Positions 17,104-26,052 are shown, counted from the stretch's first letter. The stretch is 64,000 nt of DNA from JASHPR01 sp963795055 (GCA_963795055.1 CAWCGJ010000011.1:62001-126000), one strand, 5' to 3'. Numbers and translations: made by a program. Notes: generated by a model not told the origin, from the letters alone.

Positions 17104-18223
17104 TCAAGATGGCGCCTGGCCGAGCTTTCCGGCGACGTAACGCCCGACGTCGGCGCTCGGCTGCTCCATGGGCGCCAGGTAGCCGGCCGTGAACATCCGC
17201 GAGCGCATGCCGTCCTGGACCTGCTCGCAGATCTCCCAGTCCTGGCGGTTGACCAGGTCCCAGAACTCCACGGCGTCCGAGGGGTCGAAGTCCCCGCGGG
17301 CGATCTCGTCCGGGTGGAACAGGAAGTCGCAGACCACCGTGGTGTGCCCGGCGTCGTGCGGCCAGACGGTGAACGCGGCGACGTGATCGGCCGACAGGCT
17401 GAGCATGAGGTTGGGCAGGACGAGCTCGCCCAGGTGCCGCGCCCGGGCCGCGGCCGGGAGCCCGGGGAAGGGCGCGCGCCCGGTCGTGCCGGTCAGCGTG
17501 AAAGTGTAGGCGCCGGCGCGGTGCGGGATGCCGGCGTCCCAGTCCAGCCCGGCGCCGCCGCGCCGGAACACCGGGACCAGCTCGCATAGCTCGGGGTGGA
17601 CCGGGCCGCAGTGGTAGCACTCGTTGTAGTTCTCCAGGATCACCTTCCAGTTCGCGGCGACCCGGTAGCGGAGCCGGTGCCCGGTGCGCAGCTGCGCGAG
17701 CGGGTAGGCGGCGAGCCGGCCGTCGGCCCCGTTCAGCTGGGCCTGCAGCGGGGCGCCGTCCGGGCCGAGCCGGGCGAACACGAAGCCGCCCCAGGTGGTG
17801 ACGGCGACCGGGTGCAGCGAGCAGGCCGGCGTAGCGGCGCAGCTCGGGCAGGAACGGCGCGGAGCGCAGCGCGCCGTCCAGGCCGTAGGTCCAGCCGTGG
17901 TACGGGCAGCGGATGGTGCGCCCGGCGCGGCCGCTGCACGCCGGGCTCGCCGCGGGCTGGGACCCGGCCACCGGGACCAGCCGGGAGCCGCGGTGCCGGC
18001 ACAGGTTGTAGAAGCCGGCCAGCCCGCCGGCGGTCCTGACCACCAGGATGCTCTCCCCGGCCACGTCGGCGGCGAGGTAGTCGCCGGGCGCCGCCACGGA
18101 CTCCTCGCGCCCGACGCAGAACCAGTCGGCGAACAAGACCGCCTCCCGTTCCCGGGTGAACTCGCGCTCCGAGGTGTAGCTGGGCCCGGGCAGGCTCGTG
18201 TCCAGCGGGATCGGTTCGCTCAT
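17104..18223 (-). pseudogene. Rieske-type aromatic-ring-hydroxylating oxygenase alpha subunit, frameshifted
   Basis: The N-terminal reading frame starts at ATG 18223 and encodes a Rieske centre (YNLCRHRGS and IRCPYHGWTYG). The C-terminal frame carries the mononuclear iron site (NECYHCGPVHPE) and ends at 17104. The frames join only if one base is removed near 17800: after YAGL the product would continue SLHPVAVTTWGG and so on. With that correction it is a normal full-length oxygenase of about 370 residues. The start overlaps the stop of the upstream FAD oxidoreductase (ATGA), so the two form an operon. The extra base is either a recent inactivating mutation or a sequence error. Confidence 0.8.
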
Positions 18224-19866
18224 CGCCGCCGCCTTCGGTTCCTGGATCCGGCGCGCCGCAGGTCGGCCAGGACCCGGTGGGCCGCGTTGTAGCCCGGCGC
18301 CCCGGTGACCCCGCCTCCCGGGTGAGCGCCGGCGCCGCAGAGGTACAGCCGCTCGACCGGCGTCGCGTACCGCGCCCACCCGGGCACCGGCCGCATGTGG
18401 AAGAGCTGGTCCGGGCTGATGTCGCCGTGGAAGATGTTGCCTTCGGTGAGGCCGTAGTCGCGTTCCAGGTCCAGCGGGGTCAGCACCTGCCGGGCGACGA
18501 CCGCCCCGGGCACGTTCGGCGCGAACTCGCCGATCCGGGCCAGCACCCGGTCGCCCAGCTCGTCCCGGGCGCCGTCCCAGGTCCCCGCGGCCAGCCGGTA
18601 GGGCAGGTACTGGACGAAGCAGGTCATGACGTGGCGGCCGGGCGGCGCCAGCGACCCGTCCACGTTCGACGCGACCACGCAGTCGATGAACAGCTCGTCG
18701 GCATCGGCCAGCTCGCCGCGCTTGGCCCGGTCATAGCAGGCGTCGGCGACCGGCAGCGCCGGCGGGAGGGTGAACAGCGCCCGGCGGCCGGGGCCCGCGT
18801 CCGGCGGCATCCCGCGTACCCGCGGCTCGGCGTCCAGCACCAGGTTGACCTTGCCGCACGGGCCGTCCATCTTGATCCCGCCGACCGCGGCCGTGAAGTC
18901 CTCCGGCAGCTCCCCGGCGCCGACCAGGCGCAGGAAGGTCCGCTTCGGGTCGGCGCCGGAGAGCACCGTGGCCGCCGCCACCTCGGTGCCGTCCTCCAGC
19001 GCGATCCCGGTGGCCCGGCCGCCGCGCACCAGGATCCGGGCCGCCGGGGACCCGGTGGCGACCTGCATCCCGGCCGCGCGCCCGGCGGCAGCGATCGCGT
19101 CGCTGATCGCGCCCATGCCGCCCATGACGTGGCCGAAGAACCCCTGCTCGGCCTGCTCGCCGCCGGACAGCAGGTGGAAGGCCAGGCCGAGCAGCGTGCC
19201 CGGCTGGTAGGGCCCGCCGTGCTTGCCGTACAGGTTGTTGGCCAGCAGCAGCGCCTTGGCCTGCGGGGATTCCAGCCTGGCGTCGATGAACTGGCCGAGG
19301 CTCCCGGCCAGCAGCCGGGTGAGCCCGTCGAGTTCGGTCCCGCGCACGCCGCGCAGGCTCCGGGCGAGCCGCAGCAGCTCGCGGTAACCGCGCAGCCCGG
19401 TGGCCCGGGTGTCCGGCGGCAGCTGCAGGAACAGCGGCTGCAGCCGCGCGGCCAGCGCCCGCAGCTCGGTGTCGGCGGCCAGGAACGCGCGGGCGTCGGC
19501 GGCCGAGAACCGCCTGATCTCGGCGGCGGTCCGCGCGGGGTCGGCCCACGAGGCCAGCACCTCGCCGCCGTCGAGGGCGACCTGCACCGACGGCTCGCAG
19601 GGGATCATACGCAGCCCGTGCCGCCCCAGCCGCAGCTCCCTGATCACCTCGGGCCGCAGCATCGACGCGATGTAGGAGGTGGTCGAGGCCCGGCAGCCGG
19701 GCGCGATCTCCTCGGTGACGCAGCATCCGCCCGCCACATCGCGGCGCTCGACCACCAGCGTGGCCAGGCCCGCCCGGGCGAGTACCGCCCCGGCGGTCAG
19801 CCCGTTGTGCCCGCCGCCCACCACGATGACATCCCACCGGGTGCGGGCCTGCGCGCTCGTCAGCAT
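18220..19866 (-). CDS. Phytoene-dehydrogenase-related (PYROXD2-like) FAD oxidoreductase
   Basis: This 548-residue flavoprotein has an N-terminal dinucleotide fold (DVIVVGGGHNGLTAG, then LVVERRDVAGG). Its C-terminal FAD closure is LYLCGAGAHPGGGVTGAPGYNAA, read here in two pieces as LYLCGAGAHPGGG and VTGAPGYNAA. That arrangement is typical of the NAD(P)/FAD family around phytoene dehydrogenase and PYROXD2, which desaturate or oxidise lipophilic substrates. It is the first gene of a two-gene operon with the Rieske oxygenase. A TetR-type repressor gene is divergent, with a palindrome 3 nt upstream of this start, so substrate-induced expression is likely. The true substrate is unknown. Confidence 0.85.
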   Translation of the reverse strand: MLTSAQARTRWDVIVVGGGHNGLTAGAVLARAGLATLVVERRDVAGGCCVTEEIAPGCRASTTSYIASMLRPEVIRELRLGRHGLRMIPCEPSVQVALDGGEVLASWADPARTAAEIRRFSAADARAFLAADTELRALAARLQPLFLQLPPDTRATGLRGYRELLRLARSLRGVRGTELDGLTRLLAGSLGQFIDARLESPQAKALLLANNLYGKHGGPYQPGTLLGLAFHLLSGGEQAEQGFFGHVMGGMGAISDAIAAAGRAAGMQVATGSPAARILVRGGRATGIALEDGTEVAAATVLSGADPKRTFLRLVGAGELPEDFTAAVGGIKMDGPCGKVNLVLDAEPRVRGMPPDAGPGRRALFTLPPALPVADACYDRAKRGELADADELFIDCVVASNVDGSLAPPGRHVMTCFVQYLPYRLAAGTWDGARDELGDRVLARIGEFAPNVPGAVVARQVLTPLDLERDYGLTEGNIFHGDISPDQLFHMRPVPGWARYATPVERLYLCGAGAHPGGGVTGAPGYNAAHRVLADLRRAGSRNRRRRR

Positions 19867-19868
19867 CT

Positions 19869-19883
19869 CTGACTTTCAGTCAG
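19869..19883. promoter_or_regulatory. Palindromic operator, probably for the divergent TetR
   Basis: CTGACT and AGTCAG form a perfect palindrome around TTC. It sits immediately upstream of the FAD-oxidoreductase ATG and about 47 nt from the TetR start. TGACT/AGTCA cores are common in TetR operators. Confidence 0.6.
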
Positions 19884-19929
19884 TTAAGACCGGGTACGTG
19901 ATGATGAGTATGAGTAGACTGCCGGAACA

Positions 19930-20631
19930 ATGTCAACGCCTACGCAGGTGCACTCTATGACTCCTGGTCAAACTACAAGCCGCGCCCGCGGGCCGGCCCG
20001 GGCCGTCGCGCGCCAGCTGGCCCGGCAGGAGCGGATCGTCGGCGTCGCCATGCGCCACTTCGCCGAGCGCGGGTACACCGACGTGCGGATCGAGGAGATC
20101 GCCCGCGAGGCCGGCGTCGCGAAGGGCGCGGTGTTCGGCTACTTCGGCAGCAAGGCCGGGCTGTTCCTGGCCGCCTACCAGGCCGCCGCCCGCTCGTTCA
20201 GCCGTTACCTGGACGCCCCGCCGGAGGTCGTGGCCGCGGGGTTCTTCGCGGTCATCACGCACTGGGTCGAGCGGACGCCGCATCTGATCCGCGAGGACTG
20301 GGTGCCGTACCGGGTGACGCTGCTCGGCAACTACTGCTCCAGCCTGGAGCTACGGCGGGAGATCACCCAGTTCCTGCTGCGCGAGGACCCCTACGGCACG
20401 CAGGCCTTCGTCCGGTTCGGCATCGACCGCGGCGAGGTCCGCACCGACATCGACACGAAGATGGTCGTGTCGCTGGTCGACTGGCTGATGGACCGCTGCC
20501 AGGACGCGATCGTCACCGAGGAACTCGACCCCGGCCTGTTCGGGTCGGCCGCGTCCACCGCGGCCGTGCGGGACCTGCGGGTCCGGCAGTTCGTGGAACT
20601 GCTGCGCGGCGCGATCGGGGCCCGGCCGTGA
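19930..20631 (+). CDS. TetR-family transcriptional regulator
   Basis: This regulator has up to 233 residues. The N-terminal helix-turn-helix is clear (MRHFAERGYTDVRIEEIA, GVAKGAVFGYFGSKAGLF) and is followed by an all-helical ligand-binding domain. It probably represses the divergent FAD-oxidoreductase/Rieske operon through the palindrome at 19869-19883. ATG 19930 has TAGACT ten nt upstream and little leader; ATG 19957 has AGGTG at good spacing, so the protein may be 224 residues long. Confidence 0.88.
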   Translation: MSTPTQVHSMTPGQTTSRARGPARAVARQLARQERIVGVAMRHFAERGYTDVRIEEIAREAGVAKGAVFGYFGSKAGLFLAAYQAAARSFSRYLDAPPEVVAAGFFAVITHWVERTPHLIREDWVPYRVTLLGNYCSSLELRREITQFLLREDPYGTQAFVRFGIDRGEVRTDIDTKMVVSLVDWLMDRCQDAIVTEELDPGLFGSAASTAAVRDLRVRQFVELLRGAIGARP

Positions 20632-20640
20632 CCGGGCGCG

Positions 20641-21717
20641 TCACGGCAGCTCGGCGGGCAGGCCGAAGCGGGCAAAGATCTCCGCGGCGGAAGCCTGATC
20701 ACCGGTGTCCGGGCGGTCCAGGTCGTCGCCGGCCAGGAAGCCGGTGACCGCGGCGATCCGGTCGCCCGCCAGGGTCAGCACGTCGATCACGTGCGCGGCG
20801 TAGCGGCCCGTGCCGGAGTCGAACAGGTAGCAGCCGGCGGCGAGCTGCCCGTTGGCCCGGGCGGGCAGGTGCCGCCAGCGCACCGAGAGCGGGTCCCGGA
20901 CCAGCCATTCCCGGACCGACTCCAGACCCTGGAACCAGGTAGGAATCGGCGGCATGGACCAGGTCGCGTCCTCGGTCAGCATGCTGACCAGCGTGTCAGC
21001 GTCGCCGCGCTCGATGGCGTCGGCGTACCGCTGCACGATCTGTTTGGCGCGCTCGTCGCCCAGCGCGCGCAAGTTCGCCTGCTGGCTGCGGGCGGGCAGT
21101 CCGCTGGCGGCCGTGGCCCGGGCGCGCTGCAGCGCACTGTTCACCGACGGCACCGACGTGCCCAGCTGGCTGGATGTCTCCGCCGCGGAAAAGCCCACGA
21201 CCTCCCGCAGGATCAGGACCGCGCGCTGCAGCGGCGGCAACTGCTGCAGCGCGGCCATGAACGCCAGCTCCACGCTCTCGCGCTGCTCGTACCGCGCCTC
21301 GGGCGAGGCGTCCGCGTCGGCCGTCAGCCACCGGTCCGGATAGGGCTCCAGCCAGAGCGGGTCCATCACGGGCGCGTCCACCTCGGCTCCGCGGGCGGCG
21401 GCCGGGCCGAAATCGACCGGGAGCTCCCGCCGTGACCGGTGCCTGGTGATGTCGAGCGCGGCGTTGGTCGCGATGGAGTACAGCCAGGAGCGCACCGAGC
21501 TGCGGCCTTCGAATCCCGGCAGCCCCCGCCAGGCGCGCAGCAGGGCGTCCTGGAGGGCGTCCTCGGCGTCGTGCACCGAGCCGAGCATCCGGTAGCAGTG
21601 GGCCCGCAGCTCACCGCGGTACCCCGCGACCAGCTCGTCGAACGCGCTCTCGTCCCCGGCGCTGGCCCGCTTGGCCAGCGCCATCTCATCGGCGCGCGTG
21701 CGCCCGGCAACGCTCAC
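20641..21717 (-). CDS. ECF sigma factor with SnoaL-like C-terminal domain (SigG/TIGR02960-like)
   Basis: This 358-residue protein has sigma region 2 at the N-terminus (HCYRMLGSVHDAEDALQDAL, GRSSVRSWLYSIATNAALD), region 4 (VVGFSAAETSSQLGTSVPSV) and then about 130 residues resembling a SnoaL/NTF2 fold (AIERGDADTLVSMLTEDATW). In such ECF groups the fused domain replaces an anti-sigma factor and tunes activity, possibly through a small ligand. No anti-sigma gene is next to it. It ends 9 nt from the convergent TetR gene. Its nearest same-strand neighbour is the DinB-like enzyme gene 81 nt upstream. Confidence 0.9.
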   Translation of the reverse strand: MSVAGRTRADEMALAKRASAGDESAFDELVAGYRGELRAHCYRMLGSVHDAEDALQDALLRAWRGLPGFEGRSSVRSWLYSIATNAALDITRHRSRRELPVDFGPAAARGAEVDAPVMDPLWLEPYPDRWLTADADASPEARYEQRESVELAFMAALQQLPPLQRAVLILREVVGFSAAETSSQLGTSVPSVNSALQRARATAASGLPARSQQANLRALGDERAKQIVQRYADAIERGDADTLVSMLTEDATWSMPPIPTWFQGLESVREWLVRDPLSVRWRHLPARANGQLAAGCYLFDSGTGRYAAHVIDVLTLAGDRIAAVTGFLAGDDLDRPDTGDQASAAEIFARFGLPAELP

Positions 21718-21798
21718 GAACCCACGCTAGCGCTCGCCGCCGACAGCCCGGGCCCGGGCGCCGCGGTCCCCTACGCGGCGTGCCGCCGGTCTTCCGTG

Positions 21799-22425
21799 CT
21801 AGGGGCGATCCCGCAGGGTCGCGACGCCGTCGCCGGTCAGGTCGTCGAGGGCCGCCTCGCGACCGGTCATGGCCATGACCAGCGACAGGACGGGCCCGGA
21901 CGCCTCCGGCCCGCTGCCGTGGGACCAGATGGCGTCGGTGGCCCGCAGGGTCAGGCCGTCGATGCGCCGCTTGGCACCGATGATGAGGTTCGAGCCCGCG
22001 TAGAAGTCCGCGACGCGCAGCACCGCGTCCGCCGGGTACTGGTGGCGGATCCCGAGAGGCCGGCGGATGTCCTCGGAATGGACGATCGTCTCGCCGAGCC
22101 ATGACTCCACCGGCCCGGGCGGGTGCTTCACCGAGGTCACGACGGCCTCGAAGCGAGCCAGGGTGTCGGCCGGGCTGCTGCCCCGCTCCACCGCGATGTC
22201 CTTGTCCTGCAGCCGCTCGAGCTTGAACCCGGAGGCGGCGAGCTTGGCGAAGAACGCCGGAGGCGTGATCTTGGCCGTGGCGGTCATGTGGGCGGTCACG
22301 TCGCGCACCGTCCACCGGCCGCACAGCGAGGCGTCCGACCACTGGTCGTCGGTCAGCCCCTGCAGGTCAGCGGCCAGCGCCTTGCGCTCGGCGTGGATCA
22401 CCGGCCAGATGTCGGTCTTTTCCAT
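21799..22425 (-). CDS. Maleylpyruvate isomerase/DinB-like mycothiol-dependent family protein
   Basis: This 208-residue four-helix protein of the DinB superfamily carries WPVIHAERKALAADL, CGRWTVRDVTAHM and ETIVHSEDIRRPLG. These are the spaced His residues that hold a metal in mycothiol-dependent isomerases and transferases (TIGR03083-type). The reaction is not predictable; thiol transfer to a xenobiotic is plausible. ATG 22425 has GGGGAGG 6 nt upstream; a start 19 codons earlier lacks one. It is divergent from an ArsR-SRPBCC regulator and probably under its control. Confidence 0.85.
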   Translation of the reverse strand: MEKTDIWPVIHAERKALAADLQGLTDDQWSDASLCGRWTVRDVTAHMTATAKITPPAFFAKLAASGFKLERLQDKDIAVERGSSPADTLARFEAVVTSVKHPPGPVESWLGETIVHSEDIRRPLGIRHQYPADAVLRVADFYAGSNLIIGAKRRIDGLTLRATDAIWSHGSGPEASGPVLSLVMAMTGREAALDDLTGDGVATLRDRP

Positions 22426-22483
22426 CGGTTCCTCCCCGGTCAGACCCCGGGCGGTGGCCCCGCGCCCGCATAGTTCGGTCATG

Positions 22484-22511
22484 GCTAAATTAGCTAGAAG
22501 ACTAAAAAGTC
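22484..22511. promoter_or_regulatory. AT-rich palindromes between DinB-like gene and ArsR-SRPBCC gene
   Basis: GCTAA/TTAGC around one A (22484-22494) and GACT/AGTC around AAAA (22500-22511) lie side by side in an AT-rich island in otherwise GC-rich DNA. Placement between divergent genes suggests the ArsR operator and overlapping promoters. Confidence 0.5.
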
Positions 22512-22539
22512 ACAACCATACGCAACGGGAAGGAGCGGG

Positions 22540-23316
22540 GTGCCCGACCTCCAGAAGGTGATCGCGGCGCTCGCGTCACCCATCCGGCGCGAGATCCTGG
22601 GCCTGGTCTGGGACCGGGAGGTGCCCGCGGGCGAGATCGCCGCCGCCTTCTCCGTGACCAAGCCGACGATCTCCCAGCACCTGGCGGTCCTGCGCGAGGC
22701 CGGCCTGGTCACGGCCACGGCGGTAGGCACCTCGCGGCGCTACCGCGCCCGCCAGGAGGCGCTCCGGGGCCTGCGCGGCGCCCTGGCCAGCCCGGGCAAG
22801 TGGAGCAACGCCGACGACGCGCCAGAGCGCGCGCTGTCGGACGCCCGCACTAAGCTCGTGGTGGTGGCCAGCACCGAGGTCGGCACCGACCAGGCCGCCA
22901 CGTTCGCCGGCTTCACCGACCCCGCGGTGTACTCGCGCTGGCTGGGCGTGCCGGTCACGATCGAGGACGGGAAGTTCGCCTGCACGATGGAGTGGGGGAC
23001 ACAGGTGCGGGGCCGGTACGAGCTGGTCAGCCCGCCCGAGCTCATCGTGATGCGCTGGGATTTCGAGGACGACAACACCCCCCTCCCCGGCGGCGAGATG
23101 ACCGGCTACCTCTGGATCCGGCCCCGCGCCGGGGGCGCGCACGTCGAGGTGCACCAGCTGGCCGACACGCCAGCCCAGGCGGAATTCCTGGAGGCGGCCT
23201 GGGCCCTGGTGCTCGGCCGCCTGCGGGCCGGGATCGCCGCCGCCGCCCGCCCGGGCCCGGCCGCCGGGCGGGCTCCCCGGCCCAAGCGGCGCCGGCCCGG
23301 CCCGGACGGCCGGTAG
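22540..23316 (+). CDS. ArsR-type HTH fused to SRPBCC (AHSA1-like) domain
   Basis: This 258-residue fusion has a winged helix at residues 1-75 (ALASPIRREILGLV, FSVTKPTISQHLAVLREAGL) without the Cys metal site of ArsR. An SRPBCC/AHSA1 domain follows (about 105-235: STEVGTDQAATFAGFTDPAV, MEWGTQVRGRYELVSPPELI), a hydrophobic ligand cup. The usual two-gene pair of ArsR repressor and SRPBCC protein is thus on one chain, implying ligand-controlled DNA binding. GTG 22540 follows AAGGAG by 4 nt. The basic, Pro-rich tail is probably disordered. Confidence 0.85.
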   Translation: MPDLQKVIAALASPIRREILGLVWDREVPAGEIAAAFSVTKPTISQHLAVLREAGLVTATAVGTSRRYRARQEALRGLRGALASPGKWSNADDAPERALSDARTKLVVVASTEVGTDQAATFAGFTDPAVYSRWLGVPVTIEDGKFACTMEWGTQVRGRYELVSPPELIVMRWDFEDDNTPLPGGEMTGYLWIRPRAGGAHVEVHQLADTPAQAEFLEAAWALVLGRLRAGIAAAARPGPAAGRAPRPKRRRPGPDGR

Positions 23317-23481
23317 CCGGCCCAGCCCCCCGGGCCAGCGCGGGCGGACGCCCGCAGCACGGTGTCCGTGACGATCACGGGCTGGCCGTCCAGGTCGGGC
23401 CGCGGACCGCCCGATGCCCGCGCCCGGCCGTTATGCAAAATGGCTTGCTGATCTGGCAAACCAGCCCGGACGGCCCGCGGC

Positions 23482-24225
23482 TCACCAACCGGTCAGGGTG
23501 AGATCGAAGCTGTACCCGGAGGCCCGGTAGATGTGGTCGCCGTGCTCCACCGCGCGTCCCTGGTCGTCGTAGGCCGCGCGCACCATGGTCAGCAGCGGCG
23601 CTCCCCTGGCCTCGCCCAGGGCGCGGGCCTCGGCGGCCGTGGCGGCCCGCGCCCCGATGGACTGCTTCGCGATCCGCAGGGTGATGCCGTTGGCGCGGAG
23701 CAGGTTGTAGAGCCCCTGCGCCTCCAGATCCCCCGGGGTCAGGCGCAGCAGGCCGGCCGGGACGTGGTTGCGCAGCAACGCCAGCGGCTCGGTCCCGGCG
23801 TACCGGAGCCGTTCGAAGGCGTAGACCTCCGTGCCCGCGGGGATGCCCAGCTCGAGGGCAAGAGCGTCGGAGGCCGGCTCCGTCGCGAAGCTGCGCACCC
23901 GCGTGCGCGGGTCGCGCCGGGTCCGGGCCAGGTCGTCATAGAGGCTGGTCAGCTCGACCTGGCGGCGCACCTTCGCGTGGACGACCTGCGTGCCCACGCC
24001 GCGCTTGCGGATCAGCAGCCCGCGGTCGACGAGGTACTCGATCGCCCGGCGCATCGTCGGCCGCGACAGGCCGAGCCGGTCGGCGAGGTCGATCTCGTTC
24101 TCCAGCCGCGTCCCCGTGGCCAGGTCACCGGACTCGATGAGCTGCTCCAGGTGCTGCGCCACCTGGAAGTAGAGCGGGACCGGGCTGCTGCGGTCCACCT
24201 GGATGCGCAGGGCGGCACGGTCCAC
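23482..24225 (-). CDS. GntR/HutC-type regulator with UTRA domain
   Basis: This 247-residue regulator has an N-terminal GntR winged helix (VPLYFQVAQHLEQLIESGDL, LADRLGLSRPTMRRAIEYL) and a UTRA effector domain (EVYAFERLRYAGTEPLALLR, YNLLRANGITLR). HutC-group proteins bind sugar phosphates, amino acids or inositol-like ligands. The divergent dehydrogenase resembles inositol 2-dehydrogenase, so this is probably its repressor. Start GTG 24225 is at the beginning of the conserved fold; longer versions would run through low-similarity sequence. Confidence 0.88.
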   Translation of the reverse strand: MDRAALRIQVDRSSPVPLYFQVAQHLEQLIESGDLATGTRLENEIDLADRLGLSRPTMRRAIEYLVDRGLLIRKRGVGTQVVHAKVRRQVELTSLYDDLARTRRDPRTRVRSFATEPASDALALELGIPAGTEVYAFERLRYAGTEPLALLRNHVPAGLLRLTPGDLEAQGLYNLLRANGITLRIAKQSIGARAATAAEARALGEARGAPLLTMVRAAYDDQGRAVEHGDHIYRASGYSFDLTLTGW

Positions 24226-24305
24226 CGGGCGACCTCTCACGGCGGTCGGGAGCGCTCCTATTATCGCACTAGGTCGAGCTGTTGTCCGTAAGTAGCTAAG
24301 TAAGC

Positions 24306-24317
24306 ATGTCGGGACAT
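24306..24317. promoter_or_regulatory. Palindrome in GntR / dehydrogenase intergenic region
   Basis: ATGTC and GACAT flank GG in the 204-nt gap between divergent genes. It is next to an AT-rich stretch with repeated AAGTA motifs. It is a candidate operator of the GntR protein. Confidence 0.45.
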
Positions 24318-24429
24318 ATTCTTGACCTCCCCGGAGCGCGGGCGTAAGAAGGCAGAGACCGCGGCTGAGGCCGAGGCGCCCCCGAGGCCGCCCGGTGACC
24401 GCCGGGACGGAAACCGGAGGTGAGCGGGC

Positions 24430-25452
24430 ATGACCGTCCGGGTCGGCGTCATCGGCGCCGGAATGATCGGCCGGGACCACATCCGGCGGATCACCCAGGT
24501 CCTCAGCGGCGGAACGGTCGTGGCCGTGACCGACGTGGACGCCGCCCGGGCGCAGAGCGTCGCGGACGGCTGGCCGGGCGCGGCCGTCTACCCGGCGGGC
24601 CGGGAGCTCGTCGCGTCCGGCGACGTGGACGCGGTCCTGGTCACCTCGTGGGGCCCGACCCACGAGGACCACGTCCTCGCGGCGATCAAGGCCGGCCTGC
24701 CGGTGTTCTGCGAGAAGCCGCTGGCCACGACCGAGGACGCGTGCCTGCGGATCATGGACGCCGAGATGGCCGGGGGCCGGCGGCTGGTGCAGGTCGGCTT
24801 CATGCGCCGGTACGACGCCGGCTACCGTGCGCTGAAGGCCGCCCTGGACGAGGGCACGATCGGCACCCCGCTGCTGATGCACTGCGCGCACCGCAACCGG
24901 TCGGCGCCGCCGTACGGCTTCACCACCGAGGGGATGATCGCCGACTCGGCCGTGCACGAGATCGACGTGGTGCAGTGGCTGTTCGGCGAGCCGATCGTGG
25001 CCGCCAGCATCCTGAAGCCGCGGCGCAGCCGCCGGGCCGCCGAGGGCCTGCACGATCCGCTGATCGTGCTGCTGGAGATGGCCAGCGGCGTGCTGGTCGA
25101 CGTCGAGGTGTTCGTCAACGCCGGGTACGGCTACGACATCCGCGGCGAGATCGTCGGCGAGACCGGGACGGTGGCGCTCGCCGAGGCCGCGGGCGAGGTG
25201 ACCGTGAAGGCGGCCGGCGCGCGCCGCGGCTGCGTACCCGGCGACTGGCGGGACCGGTTCGCCGCCGCCTTCGACGCCGAGCTGCAGGACTGGCTGAACG
25301 CGGTGGCCGCGGAGACCTCGACCGGGCCTGGTTCCTGGGACGGCTACGCGGCCGCGGCCGTCACGGGCGGCTGCCTCGAGGCGCTGCGGTCCGGCCAGCG
25401 GACGCCGGTCACCCTGCGGGAACGGCCCGAGTTCTACGCGAAGGCGCTGTGA
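24430..25452 (+). CDS. Gfo/Idh/MocA dehydrogenase, inositol 2-dehydrogenase-like
   Basis: This 340-residue NAD(P)-dependent sugar or cyclitol dehydrogenase has a Rossmann start GVIGAGMIGRDHIRR, the conserved FCEKPLATT with catalytic Lys, and DSAVHEIDVVQWLFGE with the catalytic Asp/His pair. That signature and length fit IolG-type inositol 2-dehydrogenases. GGAGGTGA precedes ATG 24430 by 6 nt. The next gene overlaps its stop (GTGA) but is truncated, so an originally longer catabolic operon has eroded. Confidence 0.88.
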   Translation: MTVRVGVIGAGMIGRDHIRRITQVLSGGTVVAVTDVDAARAQSVADGWPGAAVYPAGRELVASGDVDAVLVTSWGPTHEDHVLAAIKAGLPVFCEKPLATTEDACLRIMDAEMAGGRRLVQVGFMRRYDAGYRALKAALDEGTIGTPLLMHCAHRNRSAPPYGFTTEGMIADSAVHEIDVVQWLFGEPIVAASILKPRRSRRAAEGLHDPLIVLLEMASGVLVDVEVFVNAGYGYDIRGEIVGETGTVALAEAAGEVTVKAAGARRGCVPGDWRDRFAAAFDAELQDWLNAVAAETSTGPGSWDGYAAAAVTGGCLEALRSGQRTPVTLRERPEFYAKAL

Positions 25453-25695
25453 CGCGCCGAGTCCGGATCGGCCTGGCGGGCCTGGGCTGGATGGGCCGGA
25501 TCCACGCCGCCAACCTGTCCGCTCGCTGCCCCTCGGCCCGGCTGGCCTGCGTGTTCGACACCGACGCAGGCGCCGCGCGGCAGGCGGGCGAGCGGTTCGA
25601 GGTCCCGTGGGTCACGTCGTACGACGACATGCTGGCCGGCGACCGCGTCGATGCCGTGGCCATCGCCACCCCGACGGCGACGCACGCCGGGCCGC
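25449..25695 (+). pseudogene. N-terminal remnant of a second Gfo/Idh/MocA dehydrogenase
   Basis: The GTG at 25449 overlaps the previous stop and opens a good Rossmann N-terminus (RIGLAGLGWMGRIHAANLSA, DAVAIATPTATHAG). After about 82 residues the similarity stops abruptly and the frame becomes Arg/Ser-rich noise. The EKP motif and substrate domain are gone. The sequence directly following (to 25813) reads in another frame as the tail of an unrecognised protein (ADLSWRHGRAVTVEPRHVG), which suggests a deletion junction near 25695. Confidence 0.75.
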
Positions 25696-25777
25696 CGACC
25701 TGTCGTGGCGGCACGGCCGCGCGGTCACGGTCGAGCCCCGGCACGTCGGCCCCGACGTCATCTACACGGTGCACCCG

Positions 25778-25808
25778 CCGGGACCACCGGGACCGCCGGG
25801 ACCGCCGG
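25778..25808 (+). repeat. 9-bp tandem repeats (PGP-type)
   Basis: Three to four copies of a CCGGGACCG-like 9-mer give a collagen-like PPGPPGPPGPPA tail in the frame ending at 25813. Confidence 0.7.
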
Positions 25809-25849
25809 CCTGAGGATCTCCGGCCCCGCGCGCAGTACCGTGAGTGGTC

Positions 25850-26052
25850 ATGGAGGTCGTGATCGTCGGCGCGGGGATCGGCGGCCTGGCCGCCGCTCAC
25901 TTCCTGGGCCGCGGCGGACACCGGGTCACGGTCGTCGAGGAGGCCCGGCTGCGGACCTCAGGGGCGGCGGTGTCGCTCTGGTTCAACGGCGCTGACCAGC
26001 GTGTTCGGAACCTACCTGCGGGCCGTGAGCAACATCCTCTCGGAGGGCCGTC
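25850..26052 (+). pseudogene. N-terminal remnant of an FAD monooxygenase joined to another gene's tail
   Basis: ATG 25850 begins a classic FAD-binding start (VVIVGAGIGGLAAAHFLGRG, HRVTVVEEA) and a monooxygenase-like SGAAVSLWFNGA. At about residue 46 (near 25988) the family resemblance ends. From there the +2 frame gives LTSVFGTYLRAVSNILSEG and a stop at 26052, which looks like the C-terminus of a different helical protein. Two gene ends have apparently been joined by a deletion. The GG-binding part alone would not be functional. Confidence 0.65.
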
